Assembly (NCBI GenBank): GCA_937891895.1
Contig: CALATN010000097.1
Span: 1-7,786, forward strand
Source: an uncultured Clostridia bacterium
GTDB lineage: Bacteria; Bacillota; Clostridia; Oscillospirales; Ruminococcaceae
Reading direction: 5' to 3'
DNA length: 7,786 bases
The notes under the pieces are model-generated. The model was not told the DNA's origin. It ran no database searches and saw only the letters and a program-made list of their open reading frames with translations. The stretch's first letter is position 1. The number at the start of each line of letters is the position of its first letter. This document shows positions 1-5,891 of the stretch, in pieces. A program made the translations under genes and the position numbers.

Positions 1-265
1 TAATCATATACTTGGAGTCAAGTCCACCCTTGGAGTGACCGATAATATTTACCTTCTCGGCACCTGTTTCCTCCATTACCCGTTGTATAAATTTTTTAAG
101 CTGTGCAGCGTTGTTTTCAATACTGCCAAAGCCGTCTGTGTCGGCTATGTAAACCTTGTAGCCTTCCTTTTCAAGCTCATGCCCGATTTTTCCGAATGCG
201 TTAAGAATTTTCAGCTGCTTTGCAGCAATTCCGTGCACCAGGATTATAGGATATTTGCTTGACAT
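1..265 (-). CDS. alpha/beta-hydrolase, triacylglycerol lipase-like (N-terminal 88 residues, runs off the left edge)
   Basis: Read on the minus strand from an ATG at 265-263, this gives 88 residues with no stop before the window edge. A hydrophobic strand (PIILVHGI, residues 6-13) ends in the HG oxyanion-hole motif. The nucleophile elbow GHSKGG lies at residues 76-81, so S78 is the predicted catalytic serine; the Asp and His of the triad would lie beyond the edge. The spacing between HG and GHSxGG and the following GGLDS match bacterial lipases that cut ester bonds. No signal peptide precedes the first strand, so what is visible looks cytoplasmic. A good AGAAGG ribosome site lies 7 bases upstream of the start. 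It follows the HD-domain gene by 29 bases on the same strand and is probably co-transcribed with it. The substrate cannot be told; other alpha/beta-hydrolases (esterase, acyltransferase) are possible. Confidence 0.82.
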   Translation of the reverse strand, partial: MSSKYPIILVHGIAAKQLKILNAFGKIGHELEKEGYKVYIADTDGFGSIENNAAQLKKFIQRVMEETGAEKVNIIGHSKGGLDSKYMI

Positions 266-294
266 TAAATCGCCTTCTTTCGTTTGCTGTAGTT

Positions 295-723
295 TTATTC
301 ACTTAATATCCGAATAGCCTCTCTGTACTTTTCCCATCTTTTAAGCATTCTGTCATCAACCTGATCTACCCTTGTAGAGTCACTGTTATGCTTAAGATCG
401 GCAAGCTTTACCTTCCTTGCCACCGGATTGTTTTTAATCTCTCTTACGTAATCCATATATGGAACCTCATCTTCATGAGTCAGCAGTCTTAACACCTCGA
501 TGACCTCTGAGGGAAATCCCATATCCGAAAGACCGTCAAAGGTCATTTCGCTGTCCTCAACAACGTCGTGCAGCAGGGCACAAACCGTGGACATCTCGTC
601 ATCCATCTGCTCTGCAAGGTGAAACGGATGAAATACGTAAGGCATTCCACTCTTGTCAACCTGATCCTTATGGGTGTCAAAACAGAGCTTAAGAGCTTTT
701 TTTGTTAATGGTGTATAAATCAT
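295..723 (-). CDS. small single-domain HD hydrolase, (p)ppGpp hydrolase-like
   Basis: This 142-residue protein has the metal-binding pattern of the hydrolase domain of RelA/SpoT: H32 in a FHP motif, H52-D53 and E56-D57 in LLHDVVEDS, and D109 in VKLADLKHN, which matches the KLADRLHN motif of SpoT. It has no synthetase, TGS or ACT domain and is of the size of MESH1-type small alarmone hydrolases, which remove the 3'-pyrophosphate of (p)ppGpp using Mn2+. By inference it is a soluble cytoplasmic enzyme that lowers alarmone levels; another nucleotide or pyrophosphate substrate remains possible because many such stand-alone HD proteins are untested. The start at 723 is supported by GGGAGG six bases upstream and a sigma-A type promoter at 751-779. 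It is the first gene of a probable two-gene transcript with the lipase. Confidence 0.85.
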   Translation of the reverse strand: MIYTPLTKKALKLCFDTHKDQVDKSGMPYVFHPFHLAEQMDDEMSTVCALLHDVVEDSEMTFDGLSDMGFPSEVIEVLRLLTHEDEVPYMDYVREIKNNPVARKVKLADLKHNSDSTRVDQVDDRMLKRWEKYREAIRILSE

Positions 724-750
724 TGTCTGCCTCCCAAAATCGTCTAAACT

Positions 751-779
751 ATTGTATCACAAAAAAATACACTGCGCAA
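751..779 (-). promoter_or_regulatory. sigma-A type promoter of the HD-domain/lipase operon
   Basis: On the minus strand a -35 box TTGCGC (779-774) and a -10 box TACAAT (756-751) are separated by exactly 17 bases, followed by GGGAGG and the ATG at 723. The spacer contains a T7 run. Transcription would start near 744, giving a leader of about 20 bases. This is by inspection only. Confidence 0.65.
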
Positions 780-813
780 TAAATAAATGTAAATTTTTAC
801 AATTTTTAATAAA

Positions 814-843
814 ATACGGAACGCCCGACAGAACGCTCCGTAT
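814..843 (-). terminator. rho-independent terminator of the truncated minus-strand gene
   Basis: Arms at 814-823 and 834-843 (ATACGGAACG and CGCTCCGTAT) pair over ten positions. On the minus-strand RNA the only imperfect pair is a G-U wobble, while on the plus strand the same position is an A-C mismatch, so the hairpin is better in the minus direction. Minus-strand transcription then meets TTTTATT. It starts 11 bases beyond the stop codon at 854-856, which supports the reading of that fragment as a real gene end. Confidence 0.7.
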
Positions 844-853
844 GGTTTTCACT

Positions 854-955
854 TTATTCAGCCTTAAGCCCTGTCAATATCTCGAATATCTCAAGCTCAT
901 AGCAGGGGAAATACAAGCCCCATTCCTCGCCGTTGTGCTCCAGAGTAAGAATATG
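854..955 (-). pseudogene. C-terminal fragment of an unidentified gene, broken at its 5' side
   Basis: On the minus strand, about 33 codons run in frame to a TAA at 856-854 and end in YELEIFEILTGLKAE. Before that is TLEHNGEEWGLYFPC. The acidic, aromatic-rich composition, the codon choice (GAG, TTC, CTT) and a proper terminator 11 bases downstream argue that this is a genuine gene end rather than chance. I do not recognise the family. Upstream of about 950 the same frame runs into sequence that is clearly GH43 on the opposite strand, so the rest of the gene is missing. The exact breakpoint can only be placed at roughly 944-958. It could instead be non-coding sequence that happens to be open, but the terminator makes that less likely. 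Confidence 0.55.
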
Positions 956-1222
956 ATAAGGCTTGATAATGAGCTTATTTGTATCTGGTCAAGCTTTACA
1001 GAGGGAAACGAGTATTGCGAATCAATCTCCCGTTCGGATAACGGAAGCATAACAGGCAAATGGACTATTGATGAAAAGCTTTTGTTTACCAAGGACGGCG
1101 GTCACGGAATGATATTTACCGATTATTCGGGTAATATGAATTTCGTATTTCATACCCCCAACAATACCCCAAATGAACGTCCTGCAATAAAGATACTTAC
1201 AAGAGAGGATTTGCAGAAATGA
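953..1222 (+). pseudogene. C-terminal remnant of a GH43 glycoside hydrolase (5' part missing)
   Basis: The last ~89 codons of a glycoside hydrolase family 43 gene are seen. IWSSF, SRSDNGSITGKW, KDGGHGMIF and the end HTPNNTPNERPA are the typical last blades of family 43 five-bladed beta-propellers (arabinofuranosidases and xylosidases). The three catalytic acids of the family lie in the missing N-terminal part, so the remnant cannot be active. The frame is open upstream to 752, but residues encoded before about 950 do not look like GH43 and instead overlap a minus-strand gene end. The first in-frame ATG in the recognisable part, at 953, has no ribosome site and is not a credible native start. 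The stop overlaps the next GH43 gene by four bases (ATGA), so in the intact genome the two were almost certainly one operon with coupled translation. Confidence 0.8.
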
Positions 1223-2547
1223 AACAGGTTTTTAACCCGTATTTACCCTTAAATGAGTATATTCCGGATGGTGAACCCCCCGTTTTTGGGGATCGAGTGT
1301 ACATTTACGGCTCTCACGATAACGCAGGCTCGGACAGCTTCTGCGATTACAAACTGAAGGTATGGTCTGCATCCGTAAACGACCTTGACAACTGGGTATG
1401 TCACGGGGACATTTTCCACACCCGTCCTGACCGTGATCATCCCTCTGACACTGACTGGACGGATTATCCCCTTTATGCGCCTGACGTGGTTGAAAAGGAC
1501 GGGAAATATTATCTTTACTGTTACATCTTATGGAACAAGGGTTGTGTTGCTGTAAGTGACAAACCTGAAGGACCATTCAGACTGCTTTCGCAGTATAAAT
1601 ATGACCTGCCTGACAATCTTGTTGAAGACGGTGTATTTGTTGACCCCGGGGTACTTGTTGACGATGACGGACGTGTGTACATTTACTGCGGATTTGAAAA
1701 ATCATATATGGCTGAGCTGAAAAGCAATATGTACGAGGTAATCAGTGACAGCTACAAGGCAGACATTATTCCTGCTGACAAAAATGACGAAAAGGGATTT
1801 TTTGAAGCTTGCTCAATGCGCAAGATCGGAGATACGTATTACCTTATTTACTCACCCAACAAGGGCAACAGACTGGAATATATGACATCTGACTCCCCTT
1901 GCGGGCCTTTCACATACAGAGGAACAATTATTGACAACGGTATTGATTATCCTGCGGGAAACAACCATGGCTCAATCTGCTGTATAAACGGGCAATGGTA
2001 CATTTTCTATCACAGAATGACCAATGCAACCATTACTTCAAGACGTGCCTGCGTTGAAAAAATCAAGATACTTCCTGACGGCACAATTCCGCAGGTTGAG
2101 ATGACTTCTCTTGGGTTTATGGACGCGCTCAATCCGTACAGAATTACAAATGCTGACATTGCCTGCGTACTCAAGGGCGGTTGCTTCATTACTGAGCTTG
2201 ATTGCTTTACACGGGTCATCACAGGCATAAAGCCTGAATGTGTTATCGGGTACAAGTATTTCGATTTTGGCGAGGATTACGGCTCAAAGACTATGGAGTT
2301 TGCCGCAAAGGTAAACGGCTCGGGATGCAATTCCACAATCAGGATTCTGATTGATGGCGAGGACGGTGAAGAAATCGGCAGATGTGTAATCGGTGCGGCA
2401 AGCGGCACCTACACTGCTGTTGTAAAGAATGTAACAGGCAGGCATTCGGTGTTCTTTAAAATTGAACACAACTACACGGGCTGGTTTGTGGACTGGTATA
2501 AGGAAAGACATCTTTTTGAGCTTGAAAGCTTTGTGTTTATGAAATAA
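1219..2547 (+). CDS. GH43 glycoside hydrolase with C-terminal CBM6-like beta-sandwich, probable beta-xylosidase/arabinofuranosidase
   Basis: This 442-residue protein starts with NPYLPLNEYIPDGEP, the first blade of GH43. The expected catalytic acids are D17 (base, in PDGEP), D142 (pKa modulator, in VFVDPGVL) and E196 (general acid, in FFEACSMRKI). H250 in NNHGSI matches the conserved family histidine. Residues ~1-305 form the propeller. Residues ~335-441 (YKYFDFGEDYG to WFVDWYKERHLFELESF) look like the CBM6-type beta-sandwich often attached to GH43. There is no signal peptide, so it should act inside the cell on imported arabino- or xylo-oligosaccharides, releasing single pentoses with inversion; the exact sugar cannot be read from sequence. 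The start at 1219 overlaps the stop of the preceding GH43 remnant, with AGAGG about ten bases upstream. Its native promoter is not in the window. It converges on the GH44 gene across a hairpin. Confidence 0.9.
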   Translation: MKQVFNPYLPLNEYIPDGEPPVFGDRVYIYGSHDNAGSDSFCDYKLKVWSASVNDLDNWVCHGDIFHTRPDRDHPSDTDWTDYPLYAPDVVEKDGKYYLYCYILWNKGCVAVSDKPEGPFRLLSQYKYDLPDNLVEDGVFVDPGVLVDDDGRVYIYCGFEKSYMAELKSNMYEVISDSYKADIIPADKNDEKGFFEACSMRKIGDTYYLIYSPNKGNRLEYMTSDSPCGPFTYRGTIIDNGIDYPAGNNHGSICCINGQWYIFYHRMTNATITSRRACVEKIKILPDGTIPQVEMTSLGFMDALNPYRITNADIACVLKGGCFITELDCFTRVITGIKPECVIGYKYFDFGEDYGSKTMEFAAKVNGSGCNSTIRILIDGEDGEEIGRCVIGAASGTYTAVVKNVTGRHSVFFKIEHNYTGWFVDWYKERHLFELESFVFMK

Positions 2548-2558
2548 AAAGTTCAACC

Positions 2559-2579
2559 GCCGCAGTTTTTTACTGCGGC
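2559..2579. terminator. bidirectional hairpin terminator between the GH43 and GH44 genes
   Basis: A perfect 8-base-pair stem (GCCGCAGT at 2559-2566, ACTGCGGC at 2572-2579) with a five-T loop lies between the convergent stops at 2547 and 2602. On the minus strand it is followed shortly by CTTTTTAT; on the plus strand the following U-tract is weak. It probably serves both transcripts, better in the minus direction. Confidence 0.7.
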
Positions 2580-2601
2580 AGTTAATATTTGCATATTGAT
2601 T

Positions 2602-4308
2602 TTATTTTTTCTTTTTCCTGATAGCAATTCCCGCTGTTGAGGCTGCCGCAATTGCTCCAACTGTAACAATCGGCACAACAAGAGGGTTGCTCTCCTTTTT
2701 ATGCACTACAAATTCTGTAACAGAAAGCGGCTTGAGGGTATATGTGAAGCTGTTGCCTGAAATTTTTTCAACACCGTCAGCAACACGGATTTCAGCTTTG
2801 TCTCCGTAAAGCTCATAAACATCGGCGTTTGCAAATTTGCCTTCGGAAGAAACTGCTATGCTTACAGGTGTTTCGTCGTGGATAGCCTTATTCACGGCAA
2901 TAATTTTTACCACGCTGTCATCTTCGCTGTCAACGGATGAGTAAACGGAAATCCTGTCATTTTCGTACACCGTCTTTACAAGCGTATCGCCAAAGCCGTT
3001 ACCAGTGCCGTCATAGTTGGTGAACATATTGATTGTTGCAAGCTGATATGCGTTGTTGTCAAATGACCACATTGTTGCAAAATACACGCCGTACTCCGCA
3101 AAAATACCGTACATATCCGCTTGTGTTACAGCACCTGAAATATGGTCGCCGCCTCCGAAATTATACTCGGTAAATGCGATTTTTGTACCTGGATAATACT
3201 TGTCTATGGATTGCTGCAGATTAGGCAGAAGCGGGAAAAACTCTGCGCCTGTATCGACTATCCAGCTGTTTTCAAGGTAGCCCTCCTCATAAAGTGAACG
3301 GACACTGTCAAGACGTGCCTGAACGCACTCGTCGTTGTCATAGTGATTGCAGGAACGTTCACCGCAGGCACCCTTTGCTTCGGTATAGAAATGAATATCA
3401 AGCACGTCAAGCAGACGTGTTCCGCATTCATCCTCTGCTTTTTTCATTTCGTCAAGGTAGTAGTCGATAAACCAACGGTATCCGTTTGCTGATTTCAGGT
3501 CCTGCCAGTCAGATGCTCCCGAAAATGAATCAAATGCGGAATAACCGAAAAGTGACGGTCCGAAAACTTCTGCTCCGCTGTCCATTTCCTTTACGAGGGT
3601 TGCAAGGTCAACCGACTTTTCAATCAGCTCCGAACATTTCAGATGTTCAGGCTGGATAAGGCTGTGGGTGTGGTGCCACAAAGCAGGCTCATTATCAAGT
3701 GCATAAGCCTTGAAACCTGTTGCACTGTCGGATTTGCCGATATTCTCAAACAGGTAGTTGAGGTATTCATCGGTGTAGATGTACTCATCCTTTTTGTCAG
3801 GCTCAAGGGAAAAGTCCCCTCCCTTGCGGTTTACAACCTCTTTCCAGTATTCTGACGGCGCAGCAGCCTTTTCGTTGAGCTGTCCACGCTTTGCTGAGGA
3901 AACATATCCAAGCATCTGCAGGCTTAACAACGTATATGGAACATTACCGTTTGCAGCTTCATAAGAAGCGTTCAGCGCCGCACCTGCGGGGACACGCTTG
4001 AACTGGTCGGCAACGTTGTTGACAAGATACATATCCGCTGAATTGTTCCAGTCCGACCCTGCATTTGACATATTGTTTTCCCAGTTGTAAGCGGTCATTC
4101 TGTTTCCGCCGAGTCGGAAGGATTTTGCTGAAACGGCACTTAAATCCACGCCGCTGTTTACGCCGTAAATATATGGGGAAATGCTTTTGTGTCCCTCATC
4201 GGGATAAACGGTTATTTCGGTAACAGGCTGTTCGGCATGTACCGCTCCGCCTATAGATGCACACATAAGAAGTGCTGTTATTGCCGCCGCAAATTTTCTG
4301 ATTTTCAT
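2602..4308 (-). CDS. secreted, C-terminally membrane-anchored GH44 endoglucanase/xyloglucanase
   Basis: From the ATG at 4308 the product is 568 residues. Residues 1-25 are a signal peptide (MKIRKF, hydrophobic core, cut likely after AVHA). The GH44 signature RLGGNRMTAYNWENN is at 65-79, the general acid is E207 in LDNEPALW, and the nucleophile is E381 in TEYNFGG. Family 44 enzymes cut internal beta-1,4 links in carboxymethylcellulose, xyloglucan and similar glucans with retention. Residues ~445-535 look like the usual small beta-sandwich after the barrel. Residues ~542-563 are hydrophobic and followed by RKKKK, a membrane anchor with a stop-transfer tail; no LPXTG is present, no dockerin and no CBM. 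The in-frame ATG at 4353 would add 15 polar residues before the signal peptide and overlap the previous gene; GGAG eight bases before 4308 decides the start. It is the last gene of the GH27 operon, 13 bases after the small Cys protein. Confidence 0.93.
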   Translation of the reverse strand: MKIRKFAAAITALLMCASIGGAVHAEQPVTEITVYPDEGHKSISPYIYGVNSGVDLSAVSAKSFRLGGNRMTAYNWENNMSNAGSDWNNSADMYLVNNVADQFKRVPAGAALNASYEAANGNVPYTLLSLQMLGYVSSAKRGQLNEKAAAPSEYWKEVVNRKGGDFSLEPDKKDEYIYTDEYLNYLFENIGKSDSATGFKAYALDNEPALWHHTHSLIQPEHLKCSELIEKSVDLATLVKEMDSGAEVFGPSLFGYSAFDSFSGASDWQDLKSANGYRWFIDYYLDEMKKAEDECGTRLLDVLDIHFYTEAKGACGERSCNHYDNDECVQARLDSVRSLYEEGYLENSWIVDTGAEFFPLLPNLQQSIDKYYPGTKIAFTEYNFGGGDHISGAVTQADMYGIFAEYGVYFATMWSFDNNAYQLATINMFTNYDGTGNGFGDTLVKTVYENDRISVYSSVDSEDDSVVKIIAVNKAIHDETPVSIAVSSEGKFANADVYELYGDKAEIRVADGVEKISGNSFTYTLKPLSVTEFVVHKKESNPLVVPIVTVGAIAAASTAGIAIRKKKK

Positions 4309-4321
4309 TACCTCAACTCCA

Positions 4322-4525
4322 TTATCTGAATAATGTACATTGTCCGCTTTCACGGTAATACTGTATAAGCCGCTCTATTTTTTCACGGCTACAGCCAAGC
4401 TGTTTTCCCAGACAATCAATGCAAAGAAATTCATCTGCACCACGATGCACAAGCTTTCTGTAGATTGCAATGTCATCATCAAGAAGCTTTGCGTCACATT
4501 CCTTGCAGGTTTTGTAGTTAGCCAT
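4322..4525 (-). CDS. small four-cysteine (CxxC...CxxC) zinc-ribbon-like protein of unknown function
   Basis: The 67-residue product has C7/C10 and C35/C38 as two CxxC knuckles 24 residues apart, the pattern of a structural zinc ribbon, plus C45 and C63. The C-terminal part (SREKIERLIQYYRES) is a probable helix, and the end is QCTLFR. I recall similar short proteins being common in Firmicutes, but I know of no tested function. Its ATG overlaps the last eight bases of the GH27 gene and its stop is 13 bases before the GH44 start, so it is almost certainly translated from the same message, probably by coupling; only a weak AAAGG lies upstream. Zinc binding is inferred from the cysteines. A role in regulating or aiding the neighbouring enzymes is possible but unsupported beyond position. 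Confidence 0.8.
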   Translation of the reverse strand: MANYKTCKECDAKLLDDDIAIYRKLVHRGADEFLCIDCLGKQLGCSREKIERLIQYYRESGQCTLFR

Positions 4526-5675
4526 TTACCTTTACAACCTTTGCACGGAACATCATACAATCGTGTGAAGGAATTTCCACAGCAAGACGTTCTGTATATG
4601 TACCGATTGTTTTGTGCTTGTAGCAATCGTAGATTTCAAGGCCCCTGCCTGAAGCTGCAGGCAGACCGATATCGTAGAACTGAAGTGACATTTCGCTTGT
4701 CTTGTCGCCAAAGTTGAACATACCGATTGCGTAATCGCCGCCGCTTAATGGCTTGATAAGTGCAAAGACATTTTCAGGGTTGTTCCACTGCTTTATGCAG
4801 TAAGGACCACGGCACTCGATATCCTGATTGATTGCGATGATATCCTTGTTCATAAGGATTTCCTTTGTGGCGTCGGACATTTTTCTGATGTCACAGCCAA
4901 TCATAAGCGGTGAATTCATAATTGCCCAGAGTGCGAAATGTGTCTTGTATTCCACATCGGAACAACCGCCTACAACATCAGCAATCCACTCGTTATCGCT
5001 GTTGCCATGCATACCTACAACAAGCATATCCATATCGTTGTGGCAGTAAACTCCGCCGTAGCATTCCTTGCCAATCTGTGAAAGTGCAAGACGCTTTACA
5101 GACTCCCAGTTATCCTGAATATCGCCTGTTGAACGGAAAAGCTGTGCACCGCTTTCTCTTATCCATTCGTGCACTCCGTCGCCGCCCCAGTTGCAAGCAG
5201 AAAATACAATATCACGTCCGCAGTTGCGAAGCGCCATACCCATTCTCTTGTAGAGATTTGCACCGTCAGCAGCGGAAGGCTTGTAGCAGTAGTCATACTT
5301 AAGATAGTCTACTCCCCATTCCGCAAAGGTTTCAGCGTCATCAAATTCGTGTTCAAAGCTTCCTGGGTAGCCTGCACAGGTATGTGTGCCTGCACAGGAA
5401 TACATACCGAATTTCAGCCCCTTTGAGTGAACGTAGTCTGCAACAGGCTTGATACCCTCAGGAAACTTGTCCTTATCGGGAACAAGTCTGCCGTTCACAC
5501 GCTGTTTTTCGCTCCAGCAATCGTCGATTACTATGTATTCATAGCCCGCATCCTTGAGCCCTGTAGAAACCATATAGTCAGCGCTTGTCTTGATAAGATC
5601 AGCGTTGATGTTCCAGCTGAATGTGTTCCAGGAATTCCATCCCATAGGAGGTGTATTTGCAAGTGGTTTGTTCAT
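4518..5675 (-). CDS. GH27 alpha-galactosidase
   Basis: The 385-residue protein is a clear family 27 (melibiase) enzyme. It begins TPPMGWNSWN (residues 8-17), with the galactose-binding pair D51/D52 in VIDDCW. The nucleophile D128 is in YLKYDYC and the acid/base D185 in FRSTGDIQDNW; CNWGG is at 161-165. Residues ~1-285 are the (beta/alpha)8 barrel and ~290-380 the C-terminal beta domain. Such enzymes release terminal alpha-1,6-galactose with retention from galactomannan, galactosylated xylo- or manno-oligosaccharides, or raffinose sugars. No signal peptide, so it is cytoplasmic. AAAGGA nine bases before the ATG and a 17-spaced promoter at 5707-5735 support the start. It is the first gene of a minus-strand operon with the small Cys protein and GH44, divergent from the AraC regulator. 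alpha-N-acetylgalactosaminidase activity also occurs in GH27 but is less likely here. Confidence 0.94.
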   Translation of the reverse strand: MNKPLANTPPMGWNSWNTFSWNINADLIKTSADYMVSTGLKDAGYEYIVIDDCWSEKQRVNGRLVPDKDKFPEGIKPVADYVHSKGLKFGMYSCAGTHTCAGYPGSFEHEFDDAETFAEWGVDYLKYDYCYKPSAADGANLYKRMGMALRNCGRDIVFSACNWGGDGVHEWIRESGAQLFRSTGDIQDNWESVKRLALSQIGKECYGGVYCHNDMDMLVVGMHGNSDNEWIADVVGGCSDVEYKTHFALWAIMNSPLMIGCDIRKMSDATKEILMNKDIIAINQDIECRGPYCIKQWNNPENVFALIKPLSGGDYAIGMFNFGDKTSEMSLQFYDIGLPAASGRGLEIYDCYKHKTIGTYTERLAVEIPSHDCMMFRAKVVKVNG

Positions 5676-5706
5676 AAAAAATCATCCTTTCGGTGTTGTT
5701 ATATTT

Positions 5707-5735
5707 ATAATAACACCAGACTGCGCAAACGTCAA
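5707..5735 (-). promoter_or_regulatory. promoter of the GH27-Cys protein-GH44 operon
   Basis: On the minus strand TTGACG (5735-5730) and TATTAT (5712-5707) are separated by 17 bases, giving a start near 5700 and a leader of about 25 bases with AAAGGA before the GH27 ATG. The boxes are close to consensus, so regulation may be by repression or catabolite control as well as by activation. Confidence 0.7.
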
Positions 5736-5751
5736 TCTGAAATTATGAAAA

Positions 5752-5785
5752 CAAAGTTTCAAAAAACCAAAGTATTCTTTCAAAG
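5752..5785. repeat. three CAAAG-type direct repeats, possible AraC-family binding sites
   Basis: CAAAG occurs in the same orientation at 5752-5756, 5768-5772 and 5781-5785; the first two are CAAAGT. They lie just upstream (in the GH27 direction) of the -35 box at 5730-5735, the usual place for activator sites. The spacing is uneven (16 and 13 bases) and the surroundings are A/T-rich, so chance is a real possibility. Confidence 0.35.
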
Positions 5786-5793
5786 CACTTTGA
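5780..5793. promoter_or_regulatory. 14-base palindrome, candidate operator in the divergent promoter region
   Basis: TCAAAGCACTTTGA has perfect 6-base arms around a central CA. It sits between the GH27 promoter and the AraC promoter, about 50 bases from each -35 box. Palindromes of this size suit a dimeric regulator; AraC-family proteins more often use direct repeats, so another regulator might bind here. Confidence 0.4.
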
Positions 5794-5843
5794 TTTCATT
5801 GCATTTTTAAGCATATCAAACCTTTAAAAAAACAAAACTATTA

Positions 5844-5872
5844 TTGACAAACTCAGCTATCCGTACTATACT
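5844..5872 (+). promoter_or_regulatory. strong sigma-A promoter of the AraC-family gene
   Basis: A consensus -35 TTGACA (5844-5849), a 17-base spacer and TATACT (5867-5872) precede the ATG at 5892. Transcription should start near 5879, which is where the ribosome site GAGGTG (5879-5884) begins. The leader would be only about 13 bases, leaving no room for a leader-based control element. Confidence 0.8.
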
Positions 5873-5891
5873 TTAACTGAGGTGTTGCAAT

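Noticed and set aside
35..262. Plus-strand 75-codon frame at the left edge
   Set aside because: Antisense to the lipase gene, whose HG and GHSKGG motifs are clear on the minus strand.
771..780. ACTGCGCAA shared by the HD-gene promoter (771-779) and the GH27 promoter region (5720-5728) as a common operator
   Set aside because: Nine bases only, in different positions relative to the promoter boxes (the -35 in one, the spacer in the other); likely chance.
752..952. N-terminal ~65 residues of the plus-strand open frame 752-1222 as part of a GH43 protein
   Set aside because: They do not resemble GH43, overlap the HD-gene promoter and a minus-strand terminator and gene end, and have no ribosome site.
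4309..4353. Upstream ATG at 4353 as start of the GH44 gene
   Set aside because: It would put 15 polar residues before the signal peptide, overlap the small Cys gene by 32 bases and lack a good ribosome site; the ATG at 4308 has GGAG at eight bases.
5676..5891. Riboswitch or structured leader in the GH27-AraC intergenic region
   Set aside because: Both predicted leaders are too short (about 25 and 13 bases).
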